This document shows, piece by piece, positions 1-6,677 of a stretch of 7,694 bases of DNA. Position 1 is the first letter of the stretch, and each line of letters begins with the position of its first letter. The notes under the pieces are model-generated. The model had not been told where the DNA came from. It ran no database searches and was given only the letters and a program-made list of their open reading frames with translations. The position numbers and the translations under genes were made by a program. Source of the DNA: an uncultured Bacteroidales bacterium (GTDB lineage Bacteria; Bacteroidota; Bacteroidia; Bacteroidales; UBA932); the NCBI GenBank assembly GCA_946415795.1, contig CAMKTW010000079.1, positions 1 through 7,694 on the forward strand, written 5' to 3'.

Positions 1-1
1 C

Positions 2-286
2 GCCCTGCACGCCCGCGCCGTGCTCGGGCTCCCCATCCCCAAAGTCAATTTCTTTGGTCCGAGCGCATCCAAAGCGATAGTAGTCGAGGGCGATACCGAT
101 ATGGTAGAATTCGAGAATCTTGAAGAGGTACTCTCAGAGCCAGACGTGCAGATCCGTCTCTTCGGCAAGCCTTTCATCAAAGGGCATCGCCGCATGGGCG
201 TAATCCTTGCCCGTGCCGAGAGCATCGAGGCCGCCCTGGAGAAGGCAGAAAGGGCCTACGCCAAACTCAAAGTCAAAGTGTTGTAA
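2..286 (+). CDS. purT: PurT, formate-dependent GAR transformylase (3' end only)
   Basis: This is the C-terminal 94 residues of phosphoribosylglycinamide formyltransferase 2; the 5' part lies outside the window. PurT is a cytosolic ATP-grasp enzyme that uses formate and ATP to formylate glycinamide ribonucleotide, the folate-independent version of the third step of purine synthesis. Seen here: the reading frame is open from the first full codon and begins ALHARAVLGLPIP, followed by FGPSAS and then QIRLFGKP with RRMGVILA. These match the order and spacing of the conserved PurT tail as I know it from E. coli PurT. The ATP-grasp catalytic core is not in view. The stop codon (TAA, 284-286) lies inside the 3' end of lptB on the other strand, so the two genes converge with a 14-base overlap. 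Confidence 0.95.
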   Translation, partial: ALHARAVLGLPIPKVNFFGPSASKAIVVEGDTDMVEFENLEEVLSEPDVQIRLFGKPFIKGHRRMGVILARAESIEAALEKAERAYAKLKVKVL

Positions 287-1043
287 TATCCTCCTCGCCG
301 GGCCTCTTATGCAGGACGGCCTTGCGGAGTTCAAAATTCTGGCCGAGGTATTTGCGGCGGACGTCGGGATTGGCTGCAAGCTGTTCTGGTGTGCCGCTCT
401 CAAGGATTTCACCGTCATACAACAGATAGGCGCGGTCTGTGATGGCCAGCGTCTCGTGTACGTTGTGGTCGGTGATCACGATGCCGATGTTGCGGGTCTT
501 CAGGTGGGCGATGATATGCTGGATATCCTCCACGGCTATGGGATCGACGCCGGCGAACGGCTCGTCAAGCAGGATAAACTTGGGGTTGGTGGCCAGGGCG
601 CGTGCAATCTCGCAGCGGCGCCTCTCGCCTCCGGAGAGCTGGATGCCGAGACTCTTGCGCACCTTGTTCAAACCAAACTCCTTGATAAGTTCTTCCAGGC
701 GCTGTTCGCGGACATCGCGGGGAATCTTGTTCATCTCCATCACCGAGCTGATATTGTCTTCTACGCTCAGGCGGCGGAACACCGACGCTTCCTGAGCCAG
801 ATAACCCAGACCCTTCTGCGCACGCCTGTACATAGGGAGGTCGGTAATCTCTTCATCACCCAGGAATATCTTCCCTGCATTGGGCTTTACAAGGCCGGTA
901 ATCATATAGAAGCTGGTGGTCTTCCCTGCTCCGTTGGGCCCCAGAAGGCCCACGATCTCCCCCTGCTCGACCTCGATCGAGGCCCCCTTGACCACGGTTC
1001 TCATTCCATATTTCTTAACCAGACTCTCTGTATAAAGTTTCAT
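273..1043 (-). CDS. lptB: LptB, ATPase of the lipopolysaccharide transport complex
   Basis: This is a 256-residue stand-alone ABC ATPase. LptB dimers sit on the cytoplasmic face of the inner membrane with LptF and LptG and power extraction of lipopolysaccharide towards LptC and LptA. All nucleotide-binding motifs are visible: Walker A GPNGAGKTT at residues 35-43, Q-loop Gln84 in YLAQEASVFR, signature LSGGE at 136-140, Walker B FILLDEP with Asp160 and Glu161, D-loop AGVD at 164-167, and switch His193 in TDHN. The YLAQEASVFRRLSV and LLDEPFAGVDP stretches are typical of LptB rather than of amino acid importers. The C-terminus runs about 15 residues beyond the usual end (YLGQNFEL), and this charged tail crosses into purT. 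The ATG at 1043 lies 20 bases after the dnaX stop, so it is probably co-transcribed with dnaX. No lptA, lptC, lptF or lptG is visible nearby. Confidence 0.93.
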   Translation of the reverse strand: MKLYTESLVKKYGMRTVVKGASIEVEQGEIVGLLGPNGAGKTTSFYMITGLVKPNAGKIFLGDEEITDLPMYRRAQKGLGYLAQEASVFRRLSVEDNISSVMEMNKIPRDVREQRLEELIKEFGLNKVRKSLGIQLSGGERRRCEIARALATNPKFILLDEPFAGVDPIAVEDIQHIIAHLKTRNIGIVITDHNVHETLAITDRAYLLYDGEILESGTPEQLAANPDVRRKYLGQNFELRKAVLHKRPGEEDITTL

Positions 1044-1063
1044 ACACTCTTTTCGTTTCTTCT

Positions 1064-2818
1064 TTACGATACCTCAAGCTCAAATTCGCGGCTGAAGTTT
1101 TCCATCTGGGATGAATCCTTCATCATCGCCTTGGCCATTTCTGTGGGCATATAAGGCTCATCGTCCTTTGGCAATTCGCTCTGCGGCAATACCTCTATCT
1201 GAAGCCGAACCCCAGCCACACCCAGCGCCTTCTGCAATTTGGCCTGCAAGGGCAGCAGTTGTTTCTCAATAATCCAGTTCCTCTGCAACTCACTTGCCAC
1301 AAACTGGGTCACGGTATTTGTCTGTGCAGAATATCCGGGTTTATTCACAGCCAGGGCAGCCCTCAGGTTGGGCCTTTCTACCTGCTGCAGGAACTCTTCC
1401 CAAGCCCCTTTCAGGATATCCTCCGTCACGTCAGAAGGCTGCCTGCCTGACGGAGCGGAATCCTCCTGGGCTTCGCCGCCTTCGGCAACCGGAGCAGCGC
1501 TTGCCTGCGACATCAAATTCCTGATGGAGACACCGGGGGCTTTTGCCGCAGCCGGAGCCGGACCTTGCGCACTCGGAGATGCCGGTACGCTCACCGGAGA
1601 AGTCATACTTTGCGATGCAGGTGCGGTGGCAGATGCCGCCCGTGGCTGAGTTGAAGAGGGTGCCGCAGCCTGCCGGGGCGCAGGTTGACGGGTTGACGGC
1701 TGAGGAGCCGCAGCCTCCTGCGGGGCAGATACCAGCCGCGCAATCTTTATCAGGGCGAACTCTATCAGCAGCCGGGGATTGCCGGAGGCCTTGTACTGAG
1801 CCTCGCAGGCGGTGGTCACATCCAGCGCCTGGTACAGGAACCCCATCTGGCATCTTGCACTGTACTGGTCGTACTTTGCGGCTATGGTGGGCGCCATCTC
1901 CAGCAGACCCCGTGATGTAGCCGTCTTGCAGACAATCAAATCGCGCAGATGGGAACTCAGGCCGGAGATGAAATGCAGGGCGTTGAATCCTTTGGAAAGG
2001 ATCTCGTCAAAAAGCACCAGCGCAGATGCAAAGTCACCCGCAAGGAGCATATCGGTGAGACGGAAATAATACTCATAATCCAGCACGTTCAGTATCCCTA
2101 TCACCTGCTCGTACGTGATTTCCCCGCCACAGAACGCCACAGTCTGGTCAAACAAAGTCAAGGCGTCGCGCATCGCTCCGTCGGCCTTCTGAGCTATGAT
2201 ATGGAGAGCGTCGTCACTTATCGTAACATTCTCAGAGGCGGCTATGTTCTTCAGGTTGCGGACAATGTCCTCCACCCGGATGCGGTTGAAGTCATAGGTC
2301 TGGCAGCGGGAGAGTATGGTGGGGAGGATCTTGTGCTTCTCCGTTGTAGCAAGAATAAAGATTGCGTACTCCGGCGGCTCTTCCAGCGTCTTTAAAAAGG
2401 CGTTGAAAGCGGCCTGGGAGAGCATATGTACCTCGTCTATGATATAGACGCTGTAGCGGCCGATCTGGGGCGGGACGCGCACCTGGTCGGTGAGGGTACG
2501 GATATCCTCCACAGAGTTGTTGCTGGCAGCGTCCAGCTCGTGGATGCAATATGAGCGGCCCTCTGCAAAGGAACGGCACGACTCGCACTCGCCGCACGGC
2601 TCCATATCGGGCCCGGGATTGCTGCAGTTGATAGTCTTTGCAAAGATGCGAGCGCAACTGGTCTTGCCCACGCCGCGCGGGCCGCAGAACAGATAAGCGT
2701 GCGCCAGCTGCCCGCTCAAGATGGAATTCTTGAGGGTGCGGGCGATATTCTCCTGACCGATAAGCCTGTCAAAGGTGGCGGGCCTGTATTTCCGCGCAGA
2801 TACTATGAATTGTCCCAT
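1064..2818 (-). CDS. dnaX: DnaX, DNA polymerase III tau (gamma/tau) subunit
   Basis: This 584-residue protein is the motor subunit of the clamp loader, which opens and loads the sliding clamp at replication forks. Seen: Walker A GPRGVGKT at residues 46-53; the four zinc-binding cysteines at 65, 75, 78 and 81; Walker B IIDEVHML with Asp128 and Glu129; sensor 1 ATTE at 157-160; the SRC arginine-finger motif at 170-172; and sensor 2 GAMRD at 214-218. A collar domain follows to about residue 365, then a low-complexity linker rich in Ala, Pro, Ser and Gln (about 366-430), then a folded tail (about 465-584). The frame is open upstream to a TTG at 2827, but I chose the ATG at 2818 because family members begin with a short Met-x-x-Phe-Ile-Val-Ser-Ala-Arg-Lys-Tyr-Arg-Pro sequence and the TTG lies inside the probable promoter box. 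No AAAAAAG slippery site occurs in the linker, so a shortened gamma form made by frameshifting is not indicated. First gene of a likely dnaX-lptB operon. Confidence 0.97.
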   Translation of the reverse strand: MGQFIVSARKYRPATFDRLIGQENIARTLKNSILSGQLAHAYLFCGPRGVGKTSCARIFAKTINCSNPGPDMEPCGECESCRSFAEGRSYCIHELDAASNNSVEDIRTLTDQVRVPPQIGRYSVYIIDEVHMLSQAAFNAFLKTLEEPPEYAIFILATTEKHKILPTILSRCQTYDFNRIRVEDIVRNLKNIAASENVTISDDALHIIAQKADGAMRDALTLFDQTVAFCGGEITYEQVIGILNVLDYEYYFRLTDMLLAGDFASALVLFDEILSKGFNALHFISGLSSHLRDLIVCKTATSRGLLEMAPTIAAKYDQYSARCQMGFLYQALDVTTACEAQYKASGNPRLLIEFALIKIARLVSAPQEAAAPQPSTRQPAPRQAAAPSSTQPRAASATAPASQSMTSPVSVPASPSAQGPAPAAAKAPGVSIRNLMSQASAAPVAEGGEAQEDSAPSGRQPSDVTEDILKGAWEEFLQQVERPNLRAALAVNKPGYSAQTNTVTQFVASELQRNWIIEKQLLPLQAKLQKALGVAGVRLQIEVLPQSELPKDDEPYMPTEMAKAMMKDSSQMENFSREFELEVS

Positions 2819-2824
2819 ATCACA

Positions 2825-2832
2825 CAAAAATA
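2825..2832 (-). promoter_or_regulatory. Probable -7 box of the dnaX-lptB promoter
   Basis: Read on the minus strand, these bases are TATTTTTG, an exact match to the Bacteroidetes -7 consensus TAnnTTTG. The dnaX ATG begins only six bases beyond the last G. If the usual spacing holds, transcription would start about three bases before the ATG, leaving almost no leader. A TTTG resembling a -33 element lies 26 bases upstream, further than usual, so only the -7 box is claimed. Inference from consensus match and position. Confidence 0.5.
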
Positions 2833-2843
2833 CGAATAATTAT

Positions 2844-2851
2844 TAATTTTG
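2844..2851 (+). promoter_or_regulatory. Probable -7 box of the peptidase-methyltransferase promoter
   Basis: These bases read TAATTTTG on the plus strand, matching the Bacteroidetes consensus TAnnTTTG. With usual spacing the transcript would begin near 2855, giving a leader of about 16 bases before the ATG at 2871. No TTTG is found at the expected -33 distance (about 2820). That upstream region coincides with the dnaX start on the other strand, so the two promoters appear to overlap back to back. Confidence 0.55.
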
Positions 2852-2870
2852 CACCTCTCAAATCCAGAAT

Positions 2871-4103
2871 ATGGAAAATCAAGTATTCACGCTTAAAAAC
2901 GGTCTTAAAGTTGCATTCAAGAGGACCTCATCTTCAGTAGCATACTGCGCCCTCTGCATCAAGGCGGGCACGGCAAACGAGCCGGCTGCAAAGCACGGCC
3001 TGGCGCACCTGACCGAGCATATGATATTCCGCGGGTGCGAAAAACGCTCTGCACAGAGCATAAACGACCGCCTGGAAAAGCTTGGCGGCGATATGAATGC
3101 CTACACCGCAAAGGAGGAGACGGTTGTTTACTGCACCGTCCTTAAAGAAGATATTGCTAAGGCGATAGACCTCTCGTTCGAGATAGTGTTCACCTCCCTG
3201 TTCGAGGAGGACGAACTTGAGAAGGAGAAGAATGTGGTGGCCGACGAGATAAATATGTGCCTCGACAACCCCTCGGACTTCATTTTCGAAGACTATGAGA
3301 AGCTGCTCTTCAAAGGGCATCCCCTCTCCCGCACGATCCTGGGAACCGCATCCTCGCTTAAGGATATAACTCCCGAAGACATCCGCGCTTATGTACGCGA
3401 GCGCTACGTGCCTCACAATATGAGTTTTGTAGTAGTGGGCGACTTTGAGCAGGATGCAGTGCTGGCTATGGTTGAGAAGCACCTTGACAAATACACCTCG
3501 TATTTTGCAGGGAGCAAGGCTCCCGCCCCGATGACCAGGAAACCAGCAGACAACCTGTTCTGCGTTGACAAGGCGCGCAAATTCCACCAGGCCAACTGCG
3601 TGCTCGGAGCACGGTCATACCCTTTTGGCCATCCCGACCGGATGGCGCTCTCGCTGCTGACAAACATACTCGGCGGCCCGGCCAGCAACTCCCGCCTGAA
3701 CAGCGCCCTGCGCGAGAAGAAGGCGCTGGTCTATCATATTGACGCATCTTATGTGCGATACTCAACAGCCGGCGTATCAGTGATTTACTTCGGCAGCGAC
3801 AAGAGCAATGTTGACAAGTGTCTGGATCTGGTGGCCAAAGAACTCAAGAAGGTGCGCGAAGTGCCCCTCACCCCCGCCACCCTCAAGGCCGCAAAAAAGC
3901 AGATGATTGCGCAGAACGCCATCGCCAGCGAATACGGCGAGGCCCAGGCGCTCTCAATCGGACGCAGCATCCTCCGCGGCGGAGAGTATCCCACGGCACA
4001 GAAACTCCGCGAACGGATTGAGGCCATCTCGGCGGAGCAGCTGCAGCGCGTGGCAAACGAGATTTTTGCAGAAGACAGGATCTGCAAGCTGATATACCGA
4101 TAG
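2871..4103 (+). CDS. M16 family (insulinase/pitrilysin-like) zinc peptidase
   Basis: This 410-residue protein is a single-unit M16 peptidase, the size of subfamily M16B (bacterial relatives of mitochondrial processing peptidase), which normally work as dimers enclosing short peptides. The N-terminal half carries the inverted zinc motif HLTEH (His46, Glu49, His50). The third ligand, Glu126 in ADEINM, stands 76 residues after His50, the classic spacing. GGDMNAYTAKEETVVY at about 72-87 is the usual substrate-edge strand. The C-terminal half has the substrate-binding Arg281 and Tyr288 in LREKKALVY, preceded by the glycine-rich LGGPASNSRL. All catalytic elements are present, so it should be active. 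No signal peptide or membrane segment is seen, which suggests a cytosolic enzyme. It shares a short divergent gap with dnaX and is followed two bases later by the O-methyltransferase. The natural substrate is unknown; peptide clean-up or peptide maturation are both possible. Confidence 0.93.
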   Translation: MENQVFTLKNGLKVAFKRTSSSVAYCALCIKAGTANEPAAKHGLAHLTEHMIFRGCEKRSAQSINDRLEKLGGDMNAYTAKEETVVYCTVLKEDIAKAIDLSFEIVFTSLFEEDELEKEKNVVADEINMCLDNPSDFIFEDYEKLLFKGHPLSRTILGTASSLKDITPEDIRAYVRERYVPHNMSFVVVGDFEQDAVLAMVEKHLDKYTSYFAGSKAPAPMTRKPADNLFCVDKARKFHQANCVLGARSYPFGHPDRMALSLLTNILGGPASNSRLNSALREKKALVYHIDASYVRYSTAGVSVIYFGSDKSNVDKCLDLVAKELKKVREVPLTPATLKAAKKQMIAQNAIASEYGEAQALSIGRSILRGGEYPTAQKLRERIEAISAEQLQRVANEIFAEDRICKLIYR

Positions 4104-4105
4104 CT

Positions 4106-4729
4106 ATGACCTTGGAGGAGTACTGCCACAGCCACTCTTCGCTCCCTGAAAGCGATGCGCTGGATTGGATAGTGCGGGCGACCCACCTGCGCACCAACCG
4201 CGCCAGAATGCTCTCCGGACGCGATGTCGGCGGCCTGCTGAGCGCGATATCAAGGATTATGCGCCCGCAGCACATCCTTGAGCTTGGGGTCTTCACCGGA
4301 TTCAGTACCGTATGCCTTGCAGAGGGGCTCGCCCCTGAAGGACGCATAGACGCCATCGAGATTAACGACGAACTGGAAGACGTCATCCGCGAGGGGTACA
4401 ATCGGGCAGGCATCACAGACAAGGTCAACCTGCTTCTGGGCAATGCGCTGGACATAATCCCCGGTTTGACTGCAACCTACGACCTGGTGTATATCGATGC
4501 CAACAAAAGGTTCTACCCGCAGTTCTGGGAAATGGTCATCGACAAGGTCCGCCCGGGCGGGGTCATCATCGCAGACAACACCCTCTGGGACGGCAAGGTC
4601 ACAGAAGACGCCCACGACCCTCAGAGCCGCGGAATACTGGCGTTCAACGAGACTGTAAGGGCAGACCGGCGTGCCGCCTGCGTGATGCTCCCGTTAAGAG
4701 ACGGCCTCACTATTGCCGTCAAATCATAG
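4106..4729 (+). CDS. Class I SAM-dependent O-methyltransferase (family 3, catechol-OMT-like)
   Basis: This 207-residue protein belongs to the small metal-dependent O-methyltransferases related to catechol and caffeoyl-CoA methyltransferases, which move a methyl group from S-adenosylmethionine to a hydroxyl. Seen: SAM motif I ILELGVFTGFST at residues 57-68, the acidic Glu85 in AIEIN that would hold the ribose, GNALD at 112-116, and YDLVYIDANK at 125-134. The likely metal ligands are Asp131, Asp157 and Asn158 (ADNTLWDGKV). Length is typical of the family. There is no signal peptide. The start lies two bases after the peptidase stop, which makes co-transcription very likely and translational coupling possible. 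Its TAG stop lies within the last codons of rmuC on the opposite strand (6-base overlap). The acceptor substrate cannot be deduced from sequence. Confidence 0.92.
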   Translation: MTLEEYCHSHSSLPESDALDWIVRATHLRTNRARMLSGRDVGGLLSAISRIMRPQHILELGVFTGFSTVCLAEGLAPEGRIDAIEINDELEDVIREGYNRAGITDKVNLLLGNALDIIPGLTATYDLVYIDANKRFYPQFWEMVIDKVRPGGVIIADNTLWDGKVTEDAHDPQSRGILAFNETVRADRRAACVMLPLRDGLTIAVKS

Positions 4730-6172
4730 CGTGGACAACTCCTCGAACTGAGTGTTCATTATGAGGTCGTCACCGGGTTCCGGCAGACTTTTCTTGGAGG
4801 GAACTCCCAGTTTGCGGACCTGATTGGCCGACACAAGTATGCTGTTGCCGCTCTCCGCCAACTTGGCCTTGCCGTCGTTATAGGCCTTCTGCGCCTCTTC
4901 CAGCTTCTTGCCCACCGTGGCGTAGTACTTGGTGAAATCGGCCACGCGGTCTATCATCCGGCCTGCGGCATCGATAATCTTCTGCTGGTTGTGTACCTGC
5001 TCCACGTTGCGCCAGCCAAGCTCTATCATACGCAGGAAGGGCAGGATTGTCTCTTCGCTGGTGACCAGCACTTTCCTGGAATAGGCGTCGCGCCATATCT
5101 TGGGATCGTCTTCGTAGGCCATCTGAAGGGCAGGAAAACTGGGGACGAACATTATCACGAAATCGACCATACGCCGGCCGGGTTGGATATAACTGTTGTA
5201 ATCCTTGGCGCTGAGGTTCTTGTACTGGTTGCGGATTGCCTCAACATTGCGGCGTCGCGCGTCCTGACGCTCGTCGTCGTTCTTTGCCTCCAGGTAGTCG
5301 GCGTATGCAGCCAGGGATACCTTGGAATCGACGGCAATGTCCTGATTGTCGGCAAAGTGCAGGATGAAATCGGGCCGCATCCGCCTGGAAGTATCCTCAT
5401 TCTCTATTACCAGGCCCAACCGGTCGCGCAGGGTTACCTCCTTGTCAAAGTCACGGCCCTCTACCATACCTTCTCCGGTGAGGATGTTCAGCAGCAGAGT
5501 TTCGCCCCAGATACCCTGGAACTTCTTCTGTCCGCGCATTGCCTCTGCCAGATGGTCGGCTTTCTCACCCACGGAACGGGTCTGCTGCTCCAGCTGCTTC
5601 ACGGCGTTCTCGAACTGGCTCTTGAGGCTGGCGCTTGTCTCTGTCTGCGTCTTCTTGTTAGCTTCAAAGGCGCTCTTCATATCAGAAATATCCTTACCCA
5701 GATTTTTGGTGATGTTCTCAAAGTTCTCCTTTGCCCGCTTGTCCAGTTCAGCCTCGCGCTGCTTGAGCAGCTGTTCCGTCTGGGCGGTAAGTTCTGCCTT
5801 CAGGCTCTCCGACTGCGCCTTGAGCGCCTCTTTGTGACTGCTGCGGATATCCTCGAGGTTCTTCTCATAGTTGCGGGCCATCTGCGCGATAAGCTCATCC
5901 TTAACCTTGAGCTGCTGCTCTGTGGAGGTGCGAAGGCTGGCGGTCTCTGCCTGGCTCAGCTGGAGTTTGTTCTTGAGCTCATTCTGGAGGGCATCGGCCT
6001 CCCGCTGGGCGCTGGCCCGCCTGCTGCGTGCGATAAGCACGGTGACCAGCACGGCTATGGCCACCGCTGCCAGGCAGGAGAATACGATTATGTTGATGAC
6101 AGGCTGCAATACGGTGTCGCTACCCTTCTGCACCAGGTTACCGCCTATGGAGAATAACAATACCACGGACAT
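4724..6172 (-). CDS. rmuC: RmuC-family DNA recombination protein
   Basis: This 482-residue protein is close in size to E. coli RmuC. RmuC was found as a factor limiting recombination at inverted repeats and is predicted to contain a PD-(D/E)xK-like nuclease fold; its biochemical activity is not firmly established. Seen in order: a short N-terminal leader, one transmembrane helix at about residues 24-48 followed by basic residues (ARSRR), a long Glu/Lys/Gln-rich coiled coil at about 53-215, then the conserved RmuC core. The core contains GIWGETLLLNILTGEGM at 220-236, RPDFILHF at 266-273, the probable catalytic DIAVDSKVS with Asp282 and Lys284, and VDFVIMFVPSFPAL at 336-349. The layout suggests a membrane-anchored protein with a cytoplasmic nuclease-like head. 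The ATG follows the stop of the DUF4293-like gene by four bases, so the two form an operon. Confidence 0.95.
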   Translation of the reverse strand: MSVVLLFSIGGNLVQKGSDTVLQPVINIIVFSCLAAVAIAVLVTVLIARSRRASAQREADALQNELKNKLQLSQAETASLRTSTEQQLKVKDELIAQMARNYEKNLEDIRSSHKEALKAQSESLKAELTAQTEQLLKQREAELDKRAKENFENITKNLGKDISDMKSAFEANKKTQTETSASLKSQFENAVKQLEQQTRSVGEKADHLAEAMRGQKKFQGIWGETLLLNILTGEGMVEGRDFDKEVTLRDRLGLVIENEDTSRRMRPDFILHFADNQDIAVDSKVSLAAYADYLEAKNDDERQDARRRNVEAIRNQYKNLSAKDYNSYIQPGRRMVDFVIMFVPSFPALQMAYEDDPKIWRDAYSRKVLVTSEETILPFLRMIELGWRNVEQVHNQQKIIDAAGRMIDRVADFTKYYATVGKKLEEAQKAYNDGKAKLAESGNSILVSANQVRKLGVPSKKSLPEPGDDLIMNTQFEELSTL

Positions 6173-6176
6173 ACGG

Positions 6177-6620
6177 CTACTTTTTTAATGATTTGCCCAT
6201 CTTGCGGCGGAAATCCCTCGCAATGACATCGGTGGCGTCACGCCAGCTGTATCGTATCGCAAGAAAGTGCAGGACGATGCACACAAATGGGAAAAGCGTG
6301 TAAACGGTGAAGGTGTAGGCACCCTTCAGCTGGAAAAAAGCCACCAGAAGCCATATCTGGAAGCCGAGCAGGATCAGCATATTAATTATGCACACCCTTA
6401 CCTGCAGGATATACTGTTTGCGGTAGAAGATAGCAGCGATGGCCAGCGAAACGGTGATGAAGATGAACATCAGGAACTGGATATGCTCAGTGAACTTGAT
6501 ACAGTATCGCATCCCCTCTGCATCGTAACCGTAACACATCTCAGACCAGAGGAGCGTCATCATAAGGAAGGCGCTGATTCCAAGCAGCACGTTCTGCAAC
6601 CGGGGCCAGGTAATAATCAT
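6177..6620 (-). CDS. Small four-helix membrane protein, DUF4293-like
   Basis: This 147-residue protein has four predicted transmembrane helices at about residues 9-25, 48-65, 74-95 and 102-123, and a basic C-terminal tail (RDFRRKMGKSLKK). The stretch YILQVRVCIINMLILLG and the late FPFVCIVLHFLAIR followed by a charged segment resemble DUF4293, a Bacteroidetes-restricted family of unknown function. That assignment is from memory of the family pattern and needs a profile search. By the positive-inside rule, the basic tail should be cytoplasmic. The ATG at 6620 is preceded by a well-placed promoter box, and the gene is the first of a two-gene operon with rmuC. No enzyme motif is visible. An A AAA AAG run directly before the stop looks like a slippery site but leads nowhere useful. 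Confidence 0.75.
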   Translation of the reverse strand: MIITWPRLQNVLLGISAFLMMTLLWSEMCYGYDAEGMRYCIKFTEHIQFLMFIFITVSLAIAAIFYRKQYILQVRVCIINMLILLGFQIWLLVAFFQLKGAYTFTVYTLFPFVCIVLHFLAIRYSWRDATDVIARDFRRKMGKSLKK

Positions 6621-6629
6621 AGCAGGCTA

Positions 6630-6657
6630 CGTTTTTTTACAAATGTAGCAAAAAACG
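6630..6657. repeat. Imperfect inverted repeat over the divergent promoter, possible operator
   Basis: The left arm CGTTTTTT-TACA (6630-6641) and the right arm TGTA-GC-AAAAAACG (6644-6657) are reverse complements apart from an extra GC in the right arm, with AA at the centre. The dyad covers the -7 box of the DUF4293-rmuC promoter. It lies upstream of, or at, both expected transcript starts, so it would act as DNA (a protein-binding site) rather than as an RNA hairpin. Runs of A and T make part of the match cheap, so chance is a real alternative. Confidence 0.4.
6640..6647 (-). promoter_or_regulatory. Probable -7 box of the DUF4293-rmuC promoter
   Basis: On the minus strand these bases read TACATTTG, matching TAnnTTTG. 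Expected transcription start is near 6636, giving a leader of about 16 bases before the ATG at 6620. A TTTG stands 15 bases upstream (6663-6666), a little closer than the usual -33 spacing. The box sits in the middle of an imperfect dyad (6630-6657), described separately. Confidence 0.55.
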
Positions 6658-6669
6658 CAAAACAAAGAG

Positions 6670-6677
6670 TATATTTG
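6670..6677 (+). promoter_or_regulatory. Probable -7 box of the SirB1-like gene promoter
   Basis: TATATTTG on the plus strand matches TAnnTTTG. The proposed GTG start begins only five bases beyond the last G, so with usual spacing the transcript would start about one base before the start codon. No TTTG is seen at the expected -33 position, which overlaps the opposing -7 box. Confidence 0.5.

Noticed and set aside
280..320. Possible terminator after purT
   Set aside because: No stem followed by a T-run is visible on either strand; the area is coding for lptB.
207..1154. A 315-codon open frame on the plus strand across lptB and the end of dnaX
   Set aside because: It is the complement of two well-supported genes and shows no family motif; the start falls inside purT.
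2391..2402. T-rich run (CTTTTTA on the minus strand) inside dnaX as a frameshift site
   Set aside because: It lies in the AAA+ core, not the linker, and does not fit the X XXY YYZ pattern.
2819..2827. Upstream TTG start for dnaX at 2827
   Set aside because: It adds only three residues, lies inside the probable -7 box, and family members begin at the position of the ATG at 2818.
2871..4729. Peptide-natural-product (RiPP) cluster built on the peptidase and methyltransferase
   Set aside because: No precursor peptide, radical SAM or cyclase gene, or exporter is present, and the flanking genes are housekeeping. Kept only as a low-interest pairing.
4991..6157. A 388-codon open frame on the plus strand, antisense to rmuC
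   Set aside because: It lies entirely within rmuC, which has strong family motifs. The translation is Leu-rich with no recognisable domain, as expected for the complement of a Lys/Glu/Gln-rich coiled coil.
6180..6188. Slippery heptamer A AAA AAG in frame just before the DUF4293-like stop codon
   Set aside because: A -1 shift here reads about eleven more codons before a stop and does not enter the rmuC frame, so no fusion product results. The run is best explained by the Lys-Lys tail.
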